From contig JAJYDR010000030.1 of the NCBI GenBank assembly GCA_021777285.1, positions 1 to 19,492 on the forward strand: DNA of 19,492 nt, given 5' to 3'. The DNA is from Actinomycetes bacterium. Its GTDB lineage: Bacteria; Actinomycetota; Acidimicrobiia; Acidimicrobiales; RAAP-2. Positions 1 through 7,521 of the stretch are shown here, piece after piece. The notes beneath the pieces were generated by a model that worked only from the letters and a program-made list of their open reading frames with translations, was not told where the DNA came from and made no database searches. The first letter of the stretch is position 1; each line of letters opens with the position of its first letter. The position numbers and the translations under genes are program-made.

Positions 1-1340
1 CCGGGGGCGCGCACCCGGCCCCGGGTGAACGTGTTGAGCGCGGTGCCGAGCGCGGCGGCTAGGCGAAGTCGGGCGGGGCTCGAGAAGAGCCAGGCCGCGC
101 CGGACATCACGAGCCGCTCCTGGCTGACGCCGGTCTTGTTCGCGACGACCTCGCCGCGCAGGTGCACGAGCAGCTTGGGGATGTCGATGCGCACCGGACA
201 CACCTCGAAGCAGGCCCCGCAGAGTGTCGACGCGTAGGGCAGCGAGGCGGCGACCTCGTCGCTCGCCACGTGGTCGAGCTGGGGCGTCAGCACGGCGCCG
301 ATCGGACCGGGGTAGACCGAGCCGTAGGCGTGGCCGCCGACGCGCTCGTAGACCGGACAGACGTTGAGACAGGCCGCGCAGCGCACGCAGCGCAGGGCCT
401 CACGTCCGACCCGGTCGGCGAGGGCCCGCGAACGGCCATTGTCGAGCAGGACGACGTGGAACTGCTGGGGGCCGTCGCCGGGGGTGACACCGGTCCAGGT
501 CGAGTTGTAGGGGTTCATCCGCTCACCGGTCGCCGAGCGCGGGACGAGTTGGAAGAAGACGTCGAGGTCACCGAAGCTGGGTACGACCTTGTCAATGCCG
601 GCGATGGTGATCAAGGTGTCGGGCAGGGTGAGGCACATGCGCCCGTTGCCCTCGGACTCGATGATGGCGACCGAACCCGTCTCGGCGACGAGGAAGTTGG
701 CACCCGAGACCCCGACCTCGGCGGCGAGGAAGCGCTCGCGCAGGTGGGACCGCGCGGCCCGGGCGAGCTCGTCGGGGGCGTTGGTCAGGTCGGCCGGCGC
801 CGGGCGGCCCCACTCGCCCATGTGCTCGAGGAAGATGGTGCGCACCTCGTCGCGGCTGCGGTGGATCGCCGGGACCACGATGTGGCTCGGTAGGTCGTCG
901 CCGAGCTGGATGATCAGCTCGGCGAGGTCGGTCTCGTAGGCGCGCACGCCGTCGAGCTCGAGTGCCTGGTTCAGCTCGATCTCGGCGGTGGTCATGGACT
1001 TGATCTTGACCACGTCGTGTGCGCCGCTCGTCTCGACGAGCCCGCGCACGATCGCGCGCGCCTCGGCGGCGTCGCGGGCCCAGTGCACGTGGCCACCGGC
1101 GCGGGTCACGTTGGCCTCGAACTGGACGAGCAGTTCCGAGAGCTGCGCCAGGGTCTGGTTCTTGATGGCCTCACCGGCGAGGCGTAGGTCCTCCCACGTC
1201 TCGAGCTCGGCGACGCGCAGGTTGCGCTTGGCGCGGATGGTCGTGGTCGCGTTGGCGAGGTTCTTTCGCAGCTGGGGATTGGCGAGGGCGACGCGGGCGC
1301 CTTCGGTGAAGGCCGGCGAGCCCGTGAAGCTGCGCGTCAT
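1..1340 (-). CDS. lutB: LutB, iron-sulfur subunit of L-lactate oxidation complex (C-terminal end cut by window edge)
   Basis: LutB works with LutA and LutC in the cytoplasm to oxidise L-lactate to pyruvate. The reading frame is open from the ATG at 1340 to base 1, giving 446 codons in the window; the family is usually about 470 residues, so only a short C-terminal tail is missing. Two ferredoxin-like [4Fe-4S] motifs are visible. The first has Cys318, Cys321, Cys324 and Cys328 followed by Pro, and the second has Cys374, Cys377 and Cys381 followed by Pro. Between them lies the family's GPIGAVLTP stretch. The N-terminal two thirds match the LUD domain, with the segment VAETGSVAIIESEGNGR. The start overlaps the lutA stop codon as ATGA, so the two are translationally coupled. 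The gene is read away from the rhamnose cluster. Seeing both cluster motifs makes the family call firm. Confidence 0.93.
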   Translation of the reverse strand, partial: MTRSFTGSPAFTEGARVALANPQLRKNLANATTTIRAKRNLRVAELETWEDLRLAGEAIKNQTLAQLSELLVQFEANVTRAGGHVHWARDAAEARAIVRGLVETSGAHDVVKIKSMTTAEIELNQALELDGVRAYETDLAELIIQLGDDLPSHIVVPAIHRSRDEVRTIFLEHMGEWGRPAPADLTNAPDELARAARSHLRERFLAAEVGVSGANFLVAETGSVAIIESEGNGRMCLTLPDTLITIAGIDKVVPSFGDLDVFFQLVPRSATGERMNPYNSTWTGVTPGDGPQQFHVVLLDNGRSRALADRVGREALRCVRCAACLNVCPVYERVGGHAYGSVYPGPIGAVLTPQLDHVASDEVAASLPYASTLCGACFEVCPVRIDIPKLLVHLRGEVVANKTGVSQERLVMSGAAWLFSSPARLRLAAALGTALNTFTRGRVRAP

Positions 1341-2080
1341 CGCGGTTCCCCACTCGAAGCGAGGATCTCGGCGAGGTGGATGGTTTGGAACGGTGGCGGG
1401 TCCGCGTCGTGGGCGGCGACGGCGCCGATGTGGGTCAGGCACGAGTTGTCCGTCGCGCACAGGTACTGCGCACCCGAGCTCGCCACGTCGGCGACCTTGT
1501 CGACGCCCATCGCGGCCGAGGTGTCGGGGTTCTTCACCGAGAAGAGCCCCCCGAAGCCGCAGCAGCTGTCGGGGCGCTCGAGCTCGACGAGCTCGATGCC
1601 CTTAACCGCGCGCAGTAGTCGCAGGGGCCGGTCACCGACCCGTTGGGCGCGCAAGGAGTGACACGTGGGGTGGTAGGCGACGCGGTGCTCGAAGCGGGCG
1701 CCGACGTCCTCGACGCCGAGCACGTCGACCAAGAGCTCGGTGAACTCGTGCACGCGCGGCGCGAAGTCCCGGGCCCGCGCGGCGAGGTCGTGGTCGCCAT
1801 CGTCGGTGGCGACGTCGGCCCAGAGGTCGCGCATCGTCACCGTGCAGGACCCCGAGGGCACGACGATCGCGTCGGCGTTCGCAAAGCTCGAGAGCACCGA
1901 CGCAGCGAGTGCGAGCCCCTCGCGGCGATAGCCCGCGTTGAGGTGCATCTGGCCACAGCAGGTCTGGGGTTCGGGGAAGATGACCTCGTGGCCGAGGCGC
2001 TCGAGCACGGTGACGACCGCGCGACCGGTGCGCGGGTAGATCGCGTTGTTCATGCAGGTAACGAAGAGGGCGATCCGCAC
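1337..2080 (-). CDS. lutA: LutA, CCG-domain subunit of L-lactate oxidation complex
   Basis: LutA (also called LldE/YkgE) is the cysteine-rich-domain subunit of the LutABC complex that oxidises L-lactate to pyruvate. Two CCG motifs are visible: Cys41-Cys42-Gly43 (QTCCGQMH) and Cys173-Cys174-Gly175 (DSCCGFGG). Each is paired with a further cysteine, in TCHSLR and in NSCLTH. From the GTG at 2080 the protein is 247 residues, close to the family's usual length of about 240. I chose this start because family members begin with RIALFVTC and because AGGAG lies a few bases upstream. An in-frame start at 2131 would add 17 residues unlike the family and would place the start inside the promoter spacer. 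A promoter is visible at 2110-2138. The divergent position next to rhamnose genes suggests it removes lactate made from rhamnose (inference). Confidence 0.92.
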   Translation of the reverse strand: MRIALFVTCMNNAIYPRTGRAVVTVLERLGHEVIFPEPQTCCGQMHLNAGYRREGLALAASVLSSFANADAIVVPSGSCTVTMRDLWADVATDDGDHDLAARARDFAPRVHEFTELLVDVLGVEDVGARFEHRVAYHPTCHSLRAQRVGDRPLRLLRAVKGIELVELERPDSCCGFGGLFSVKNPDTSAAMGVDKVADVASSGAQYLCATDNSCLTHIGAVAAHDADPPPFQTIHLAEILASSGEPR

Positions 2081-2109
2081 GGTACTCCTCAGGTCGGTTG
2101 TGCCACCCG

Positions 2110-2138
2110 ATTGTAGAGTCCGTACACCCAACTGTCAG
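2110..2138 (-). promoter_or_regulatory. Sigma70-like promoter for lutAB
   Basis: On the minus strand a -35-like CTGACA (2138-2133) is followed by exactly 17 bases and a -10-like TACAAT (2115-2110). Each hexamer differs from the TTGACA/TATAAT consensus at one position. Transcription would begin near 2103, giving a leader of about 23 bases before the GTG at 2080. The promoter abuts the TGTGA repeats at 2156-2194, so a regulator bound there could also affect lut expression (inference). Confidence 0.6.
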
Positions 2139-2155
2139 GTGGAATGACCACAAAA

Positions 2156-2194
2156 TGTGATAAAGATGTCACGTCCTGTGAGATTTGTGTTAAA
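2156..2194. promoter_or_regulatory. Putative rhamnose-regulator operator repeats upstream of the transporter ATPase gene
   Basis: This is an AT-rich patch in an otherwise GC-rich divergent gap (2081-2271). It contains TGTGATAAA (2156-2164), TGTCAC (2167-2172), TGTGAGATT (2177-2185) and TGTGTTAAA (2186-2194). The two TGTGA elements are 21 bases apart, about two helical turns. GTGA (2157-2160) and TCAC (2169-2172) form an inverted pair around 8 bases. The TGTGATAAW element recurs in the second intergenic gap at 5946-5954, which suggests one transcription factor for both. Which family binds (DeoR, LacI, AraC or other) cannot be told from the sequence. I see no convincing -35/-10 pair for the ATPase gene in the remainder of the gap. 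Confidence 0.5.
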
Positions 2195-2271
2195 AACGGG
2201 GCCGCGCTGGTCGCCGCCCAGTGACGGGTGTGGGGAATTAGCGTGGCGACGAACCGAAGGGGGACGGTGAC

Positions 2272-3804
2272 GTGATGGCGACCAACGAGGGTGGGGTCGA
2301 GGGTGTGCCGAGCGATCCCGTCCTCGAACTGCGGGACGTGTCCAAGTCGTTCGGACCGGTCGTGGCGCTCGCGCACGGCTCAATCCAGTTGTTCGCGGGC
2401 GAGGCGCACGCGCTGCTCGGCGAGAACGGCGCCGGTAAGTCGACGATGGTCAAGATCATGTCGGGTGTCTACTCGCCCGACAGCGGCGAGATCCGCGTGG
2501 ACGGCGAGCCGCATCGGTTCGAAGGTCCCCACGAGAGCCAAGACGCCGGCATCGCCGTAATCTACCAGGAGCCCACGCTCTTCGACGACCTCACCGTCGC
2601 GGAGAACATCTTCCTCGGCCGTCAGCCGCTACGTCGGCTTCGACGCATCGACAAGCGCGAGATGAAGCGCCGCTCACTCGAGATCTTCGAGCGCCTCGGC
2701 GTCCAGATCGACCCGACCCGGCTGGCGCGCGGGCTCTCAGTCGCCGACCAGCAGATGGTGGAGATCGCGAAGTCGCTCTCGCGCGACGCCCGGATCCTGA
2801 TCATGGACGAACCCACGGCGGCGCTCAGTCCGGCCGAGGTCGACCGACTGTTCGACGTCGTCGCGACGCTTCGCCAGCACGGCGCGGCGATCCTGTTCAT
2901 CTCGCACCGACTCGAAGAGGTCTTCGCCATGTGCCAACGGGTGACGATCATGCGCGACGGGGAGTTTGTGCGCACCGACCCGATCGAGTCGCTCACGATC
3001 GACGAGGTCGTGCGCTCGATGGTCGGACGTGAGCTCGGGTCGCTGTTTCCCAAGTCCGTGATCGAAGCGGGTGCTGAGGTGTTGCGCGTCGAGCGTCTGA
3101 CACGCGAGGGCGTGTTCACGGACATCTCCTTCGAGGTGCGCGCGGGTGAGATCGTCGCACTGGCCGGACTGGTGGGCTCGGGGCGCACCGAGGTGGCCCG
3201 GGCCATCTTCGGGATCGACCACTACGACGCCGGTCACGTCTACATGCACGGCACGCCCGTGCGGGCGAACTCGCCGGTGCGCGCGATGCGCGCGGGGATC
3301 GGGTACGTGCCCGAGGACCGCCGCCAGCAGGGACTCGTCATGGAGTACGGCATCGACCACAACATCGCGCTCGCGACGATGCGCGACCTACGAGACGGGC
3401 CGTTGCTCCTGCGAGGGCGCGAGCGGACCCTCGCGCGCGAGTGGGCGCTCAAGCTGCAGCTGAAGTACGGGGCCCTCTCGGACGCGGTGAACACGTTGTC
3501 GGGTGGCAACCAGCAGAAGGTCGTGCTCGCCAAGTGGCTCGCGAGCCAGCCGTCCTTGATCATCGTGGACGAGCCGACCCGAGGGATCGACGTGGGGACC
3601 AAGTCCGAGGTCCATCGGATCATCGACACCCTGGCCGCGAACGGTGTCGCCGTGCTGATGATCTCCTCGGAGCTTCCCGAGGTGCTCGGGATGGCCGACC
3701 GGGTGCTCGTGATGCGCGAGGGTCGCCTGGCCCAGACGATTGACCGCTCCGCGGCCACCGAGACGTCCATCATGATGGCCGCGACCGGGCAGGGACAGTC
3801 GTGA
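2272..3804 (+). CDS. rhaT: Sugar ABC transporter ATP-binding protein, predicted rhamnose importer (RbsA type, two ATPase domains)
   Basis: This is the energising subunit of a CUT2-family sugar importer, on the inner face of the membrane. At 510 residues it has the usual length for RbsA-type proteins with two nucleotide-binding domains. Domain 1 has Walker A GENGAGKST (residues 50-58) and Walker B with Asp179-Glu180. Domain 2 has a degenerate Walker A (GLVGSGRTE, 299-307, Arg in place of Lys), which is normal in this family, a signature LSGGNQQ (409-415) and Walker B with Asp433-Glu434. The start is GTG at 2272 or ATG at 2275; GGGGG lies 9-12 bases upstream. The stop overlaps the first permease start by 4 bases (GTGA). 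Rhamnose specificity is inferred from the downstream genes. The symbol follows Rhizobium naming and is unrelated to the E. coli symporter RhaT. Confidence 0.9.
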   Translation: MMATNEGGVEGVPSDPVLELRDVSKSFGPVVALAHGSIQLFAGEAHALLGENGAGKSTMVKIMSGVYSPDSGEIRVDGEPHRFEGPHESQDAGIAVIYQEPTLFDDLTVAENIFLGRQPLRRLRRIDKREMKRRSLEIFERLGVQIDPTRLARGLSVADQQMVEIAKSLSRDARILIMDEPTAALSPAEVDRLFDVVATLRQHGAAILFISHRLEEVFAMCQRVTIMRDGEFVRTDPIESLTIDEVVRSMVGRELGSLFPKSVIEAGAEVLRVERLTREGVFTDISFEVRAGEIVALAGLVGSGRTEVARAIFGIDHYDAGHVYMHGTPVRANSPVRAMRAGIGYVPEDRRQQGLVMEYGIDHNIALATMRDLRDGPLLLRGRERTLAREWALKLQLKYGALSDAVNTLSGGNQQKVVLAKWLASQPSLIIVDEPTRGIDVGTKSEVHRIIDTLAANGVAVLMISSELPEVLGMADRVLVMREGRLAQTIDRSAATETSIMMAATGQGQS

Positions 3805-4829
3805 CCACGAGTAGTCCCATCTCGCTCACCAGCCGCCGCCATCGGGTCGCTGAGACCATCGCGCGCACGCGCGAGTTGGCCATCGTGGTCATCATCCTCG
3901 TCGTCTTCTTCGCCACGGCGATGAAGACCTCGGGCTTCGCGAACCTCACCTCCATCCAGCAGATCCTGACCAACGCGTCGCTGCTGTTGCTGCTCGCGGT
4001 CGGTGAGACCGCGGTCATCGTCACGCGAAACGTCGACCTCTCGGTCGGATCGACACTGGGCATGTCGGCGTTCCTCGTGGGGGACCTCTACACCCACGTC
4101 CCGAACGCACCGATCTGGCTCGCCTTCGTCGTCGGCATCGGCGTCGGCGTGGTCGCCGGGGCGCTCATCGGCATCATCGTCGCATTCGCCAAGGTGCCCA
4201 GCCTCGTCGTGTCGCTCGCGGCCCTCTACATCATCCGTGGCGTGCTCAACACGATCGGCCTGGGCATTCAGATCGAACCGTCGGCGATCCCGATGTCGCT
4301 CCAGAAGATCGGCTTCGAGACGGTGGCGGGCGTGCCGTGGATTTTCGTGATCGCCATGGGCATCGCCATCATCGCCGCCTACGCGATGCGGTCGTTCCGA
4401 TCGAGTCGCGAGCTCTACGCGATCGGGTCGAACCCGGACGCCGCACGCCTCGCGGGCGTTCCCGTCGCGCGACGGGTGCTGAGCGCGTTCGTCCTCAGTG
4501 GCGCCCTCGCCGGGCTGGGCGGCGTGCTGTTCGTCTCGGAGTTCGCCACCGTGAACGCGACCGCTGGCACGGGCTACGAGTTGCTCGTAGTCGCCTCGTG
4601 CGTGATCGGTGGCGTGGCGATCTTCGGGGGCAGCGGCACGGCGATCGGCGCCGCCTTCGGCGCGATCCTGCTCCAGGTGATCAACCAGTCACTCGTGGTG
4701 GTCAACGTGTCGCCGTTCTGGGATCAAGCGCTCGCGGGTGCCCTGATCCTCATCACCATCGCCTTCGACCGCATCGTGAGCAACCGCGCGGCGTTGGCCC
4801 TTCGACTCAAGGGAGCGAGCAATGGCTGA
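3801..4829 (+). CDS. rhaP: Sugar ABC transporter permease 1, predicted rhamnose importer
   Basis: This is a membrane-spanning subunit of the CUT2 importer and pairs with the second permease to form the channel. The 342-residue protein is strongly hydrophobic with many transmembrane segments, starting with one at about residues 28-44. The usual cytoplasmic loop that contacts the ATPase is present: AIGSNPDAARLAGVPVAR, followed by hydrophobic LSGALAGLGG. The C-terminal half carries GGVAIFGGSGT, typical of RbsC-like permeases. The GTG start at 3801 overlaps the ATPase stop, with AGGGA just upstream. The end overlaps the next gene by 8 bases, so the three transporter genes form one tightly coupled translation unit. 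Assigning RhaP rather than RhaQ rests on gene order only. Confidence 0.88.
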   Translation: MTTSSPISLTSRRHRVAETIARTRELAIVVIILVVFFATAMKTSGFANLTSIQQILTNASLLLLLAVGETAVIVTRNVDLSVGSTLGMSAFLVGDLYTHVPNAPIWLAFVVGIGVGVVAGALIGIIVAFAKVPSLVVSLAALYIIRGVLNTIGLGIQIEPSAIPMSLQKIGFETVAGVPWIFVIAMGIAIIAAYAMRSFRSSRELYAIGSNPDAARLAGVPVARRVLSAFVLSGALAGLGGVLFVSEFATVNATAGTGYELLVVASCVIGGVAIFGGSGTAIGAAFGAILLQVINQSLVVVNVSPFWDQALAGALILITIAFDRIVSNRAALALRLKGASNG

Positions 4830-5889
4830 GGTCGCCGCCGAACTGGTCTCGGACCCGGGCCACACCACCGTGACGACGTCGCGACGATCGTGGCGTTCGC
4901 TCGCGCGCTGGGAGCTAGCCCTCGTCGTGCTGCTCGGGTACTCGCTGTACTACGGCGCGACCACGACCACCAACTTCTTCTCGCGAGACACGGTGTTCTT
5001 CGCCGGGATCAACTTCGGGCTCATCGCCATCATGGCCCTACCCGAGACGTTCATCATCATTACCGGCGAGATCGACCTCTCGGTGGCGGCGATGCTCGGC
5101 CTCGCGAGCTCGGCCTACGGCTACCTCTACATGCACCACGTCCCAGTGATCGCGGCGGTGCTCATCGTTCTCGTGATCGGCGCCGCGGGCGGGGCGCTCA
5201 ACGGGTACCTGGTCACCGCGGTGGGTCTGCCGTCGATCGCGGTCACCATCGGGACCCTGACGATGTTCCGAGGGATCGCCGAGGTGATCTTGGGGACCAA
5301 CGAGGTCTCGAACTTCAACGGGCCCTGGACGGGTATTGGGACGAACTCGATCCCCGGGACTCCGTTCTCCTACACGTTCGGGATCTTCATCGTGCTCGCC
5401 GTCGTCGCGACCGTCGTCTTGCACTTCACGACGACCGGCCGCTCGATCGTCTCGATCGGCCTGCAGCAAGAGGCGGCGTTCTTCTCGGGCGTGCGCGTCA
5501 AGCGGATCAAGTTCGTGCTCTACACGGTCTCGGGACTGATCTGCGCGTTCACGGGCCTGCTCTACACGTACCAGACGAACACGGCGCGCTACGACGCGGC
5601 CCTAGGAATGGAGCTCAACGTCGTGGCGATCGTGCTGTTCGGCGGCATCTCGATCTTCGGTGGCAAGGGCACGATGCCCGGTGTCGTCCTCTCGGTGATC
5701 GCCGTGGGGACCTTCGATCAGGTGTTGACGATCAAGAACGTCTCGTCGCAGTCCCAGAGCGTGGTCTTTGGCATCCTGCTACTGGCGAGCGTGCTGTTGC
5801 CGAACTCGGCCCGGGGGTACCGCGCGCTGCGAGCACGGATGGCCCGGCGTCGTGCGGTGACGGTCGATTCGAACAGTCGGCCCTCGTGA
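4822..5889 (+). CDS. rhaQ: Sugar ABC transporter permease 2, predicted rhamnose importer
   Basis: This is the second channel-forming permease of the importer, 355 residues, with a cytoplasmic N-terminus of about 30 residues and then repeated transmembrane segments. The segment ETFIIITGEIDLSVAAMLGL matches the conserved region of RbsC-type permeases. The C-terminal GGISIFGGKGTMPGVVLS is the family's conserved loop and helix. The ATG at 4822 is preceded by AAGGGAG and lies inside the end of the first permease gene. The two permeases are clearly homologous but not near-identical, as expected for a heterodimer. The 142-base gap after this gene contains a second operator/promoter, so the binding-protein gene and enzymes can be transcribed separately. 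Confidence 0.88.
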   Translation: MAEVAAELVSDPGHTTVTTSRRSWRSLARWELALVVLLGYSLYYGATTTTNFFSRDTVFFAGINFGLIAIMALPETFIIITGEIDLSVAAMLGLASSAYGYLYMHHVPVIAAVLIVLVIGAAGGALNGYLVTAVGLPSIAVTIGTLTMFRGIAEVILGTNEVSNFNGPWTGIGTNSIPGTPFSYTFGIFIVLAVVATVVLHFTTTGRSIVSIGLQQEAAFFSGVRVKRIKFVLYTVSGLICAFTGLLYTYQTNTARYDAALGMELNVVAIVLFGGISIFGGKGTMPGVVLSVIAVGTFDQVLTIKNVSSQSQSVVFGILLLASVLLPNSARGYRALRARMARRRAVTVDSNSRPS

Positions 5890-5912
5890 TCAGGGCCGAC
5901 TTGATCCGCAAT

Positions 5913-5962
5913 TTGTCACATTCTGATACACAACTTGTGACATTCTGTGATAATTTCTGTGA
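5913..5962. promoter_or_regulatory. Putative operator repeats upstream of the rhamnose-binding protein gene
   Basis: This AT-rich block lies within the 142-base gap between permease 2 and the binding-protein gene. TGTCACA (5914-5920) and TGTGACA (5936-5942) form a perfect 7-base inverted repeat separated by 15 bases. Read as direct repeats, TTGTCACATTCTGATA (5913-5928) resembles the segment starting at 5935, 22 bases on. TGTGA occurs at 5936, 5946 and 5958, and TTCTG at 5921, 5943 and 5955. Similar TGTGA elements lie at 2156-2194 upstream of the ATPase gene, so both sites probably bind the same regulator. The regulator gene is not in this window. Confidence 0.55.
5946..5954 (+). promoter_or_regulatory. 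Possible extended -10 promoter element for the binding-protein gene
   Basis: TGTGATAAT fits an extended -10 element (TGN followed by GATAAT, one mismatch to TATAAT). No good -35 is seen; GATACA at 5925-5930, 18 bases upstream, matches only the last three bases of TTGACA. The element overlaps one of the TGTGA repeats, so a repressor bound there would cover the promoter. The leader would be about 70 bases, ending in AAGGGGG before the ATG at 6032. Confidence 0.4.
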
Positions 5963-6031
5963 AGCCTCGACCGTCGGGAGACCGCTTCGACGCAGTGCAG
6001 TACCAACAACGACCAAGCTGTAAGGGGGAAC

Positions 6032-7102
6032 ATGAAGTTCGGTTCAAGTAAGCGGGGGACATCGCAGCGGCTCATCGTCGCGGCGTCGATCCTCAGTCTC
6101 ATCGGTGGGCTGGCCAGTCTGCCGGCCGGTGCGTCGGGCAAGATCGCGGCCAAGGGCGTCGTGTACATCATTCCGAAGGACACCACGAATCCGTACGAAG
6201 TCATCGCGGACAACGGGGTGAAGGCCGCGCTGGCGTCCCAGGGTTGGACCGGTGTGGTCAACTCGGGGACCGTCGACACCGCCGCCGCCCAGGAGCCGGC
6301 GATCCAAGCGGCAATCGCGGCCAAGGCCAAGGCGATCGTCATCGCGGCGAACGACCCGTCCGCACTGTGCCCGACGCTGGCCAAGGCCTACGCCGCGGGC
6401 ATCAAGATCGTCGGATTTGACTCGGACAACTACTGCGCGCACAACCTCTTCATCAATCAGGCCAACACGGCGACCATCGGCGCCTCCGAGGTCTCCCTGC
6501 TCGCCCGTGAGATTCACAGCAAGGGCCAGATTGCGATCCTCTCGGCCGCGGCCACCGCGACCAACCAGAACGCCTGGATCTCCTACATGAAGGTGGAGCT
6601 GAAGAAGTTCCCGAAGATGAAGCTCGTCTCGACGGTCTACGGCAACGACGACCCGACGACCGCGCTGACCGTGCTGCAGGGCTTGCTCGCCAAGTACCCG
6701 AAGCTCGCCGGCATCATCTCACCGACCACGGTGGGGATCTCGACGGCCGCTCAGTACCTGTCGACCCACTCGCAGTACAAGCACATCATCCTCACGGGAC
6801 TCGGGCTGCCGTCGCAGATGAAGCCCTACACCGGTAACGCGAACGTGAAGGCCTTCGAGTTGTGGAACCCCTACGACCTCGGCTACCTCGCGGGCTTCGC
6901 GGCGATGGACCTCGCGTCCGGCGTCGTGGTGAACAAGGTCGGTCAGTCGTTCCGGATCCCGCCCAAGGCCAAGCAGCTCACCGAGGCGAAGTCGTGGAAG
7001 ATCACCGGGCCGACCAAGGGCTCGACGGACCCGTCGAACATGGTCACGCTCGGCGCGCCGTACGTCTTCACCAAGGCCAACGTCGGCAAGTTCAACTTCT
7101 AG
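6032..7102 (+). CDS. rhaS: Sugar-binding protein of the predicted rhamnose ABC transporter (RhaS type)
   Basis: This is the extracytoplasmic sugar receptor that delivers substrate to the permeases. The 356-residue protein has a Sec-type signal peptide: a basic start (Lys2, Lys7, Arg8, Arg13), a hydrophobic core at about residues 14-30 and a likely signal peptidase I site after AGA or ASG near residue 34-36. The mature part is a periplasmic-binding-protein type 1 fold, with VYIIPKDTTNPYEVIADNG near its start and EPAIQAAIAAKAKAIVIAAND as the typical first lobe. The C-terminus, GAPYVFTKANVGKFNF, resembles RhaS proteins. No cysteine follows the hydrophobic core, so it does not look like a lipoprotein, which is unusual for a Gram-positive binding protein. 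The ATG at 6032 has GGGGG four bases upstream. It lies behind its own operator block and ahead of a strong hairpin, consistent with separate, higher expression. Confidence 0.88.
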   Translation: MKFGSSKRGTSQRLIVAASILSLIGGLASLPAGASGKIAAKGVVYIIPKDTTNPYEVIADNGVKAALASQGWTGVVNSGTVDTAAAQEPAIQAAIAAKAKAIVIAANDPSALCPTLAKAYAAGIKIVGFDSDNYCAHNLFINQANTATIGASEVSLLAREIHSKGQIAILSAAATATNQNAWISYMKVELKKFPKMKLVSTVYGNDDPTTALTVLQGLLAKYPKLAGIISPTTVGISTAAQYLSTHSQYKHIILTGLGLPSQMKPYTGNANVKAFELWNPYDLGYLAGFAAMDLASGVVVNKVGQSFRIPPKAKQLTEAKSWKITGPTKGSTDPSNMVTLGAPYVFTKANVGKFNF

Positions 7103-7122
7103 GAATCGGTCCTCCCTGACCG

Positions 7123-7161
7123 CGTGCTGCGGGGCGGCTCGTACCAGCGCCCCGCAGTACG
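7123..7161 (+). promoter_or_regulatory. Intercistronic RNA hairpin between rhaS and the mutarotase gene
   Basis: CTGCGGGGCG (7127-7136) and CGCCCCGCAG (7148-7157) are perfect complements around an 11-base loop. The stem extends outward to 14 pairs (7123-7161) with one G-T wobble at 7126/7158. No T-run follows, so it is not a standard intrinsic terminator. It sits 20 bases after the rhaS stop and 25 bases before the next start. Likely roles are 3' protection of rhaS mRNA or partial termination, giving more binding protein than enzymes (inference). Confidence 0.7.
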
Positions 7162-7186
7162 ACTGATTCGATGAACTGGAGAGACG

Positions 7187-7504
7187 GTGGAACGAGTCTG
7201 TTTCGAGTTGCACGTTCGGCCCGAGCGCCTCGATGAGTACGTCTCGCGACACGAAGCCGTCTGGCCCGAGATGCGTGAGGCGCTCAGCGAGGCCGGCTGG
7301 CGCAACTATTCGTTGTTCGTCAAACCCGATGGCACCTTGATCGGCTACTTGGAGACCGATGACTTCGTCGCCGCCCAGGCGGCGATGGCTGGGACCGACG
7401 TCAACGCGCGGTGGCAGGCTTCGATGGCTGAATTCTTCAGCGACATCGACGCCGCACCCGACGAGAGCATTCGACCGCTACGCGAGATATTTCACCTCGA
7501 CTGA
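7187..7504 (+). CDS. rhaM: L-rhamnose mutarotase
   Basis: This enzyme interconverts the alpha and beta anomers of L-rhamnose in the cytoplasm, supplying the form used by the isomerase. At 105 residues it matches the family length (E. coli RhaM/YiiL has 104). It retains His22 and Tyr41 at the same numbers as the E. coli enzyme, within RHEAVWPEM and NYSLF, plus the conserved stretch STDV-like GTDVNARWQ and the C-terminal EIFHLD. The start is GTG at 7187, supported by GGAGAG 5-10 bases upstream; no ATG fits the family N-terminus. It follows the intercistronic hairpin and precedes the isomerase by 17 bases. The rhizobial name for the same family is RhaU. Confidence 0.93.
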   Translation: MERVCFELHVRPERLDEYVSRHEAVWPEMREALSEAGWRNYSLFVKPDGTLIGYLETDDFVAAQAAMAGTDVNARWQASMAEFFSDIDAAPDESIRPLREIFHLD

Positions 7505-7521
7505 GGAGCGCAAGGAGAACT

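Noticed and set aside
162..893. Plus-strand open frame of 243 residues over lutB
   Set aside because: It is antisense to lutB, whose two cysteine clusters and ATGA coupling to lutA are clear.
2156..2172. Possible CRP/GlxR site (TGTGA ... TCAC) upstream of the transporter genes
   Set aside because: CRP-family sites need TGTGA-N6-TCACA; here the spacing is 8 and the right half is TCACG. The repeat pattern fits a pathway regulator better, though a weak CRP-type role is not excluded.
7123..7161. Hairpin as a standard intrinsic terminator
   Set aside because: No T-rich tract follows the stem (GACTGATTCG comes next), and the downstream genes are clearly part of the same pathway.
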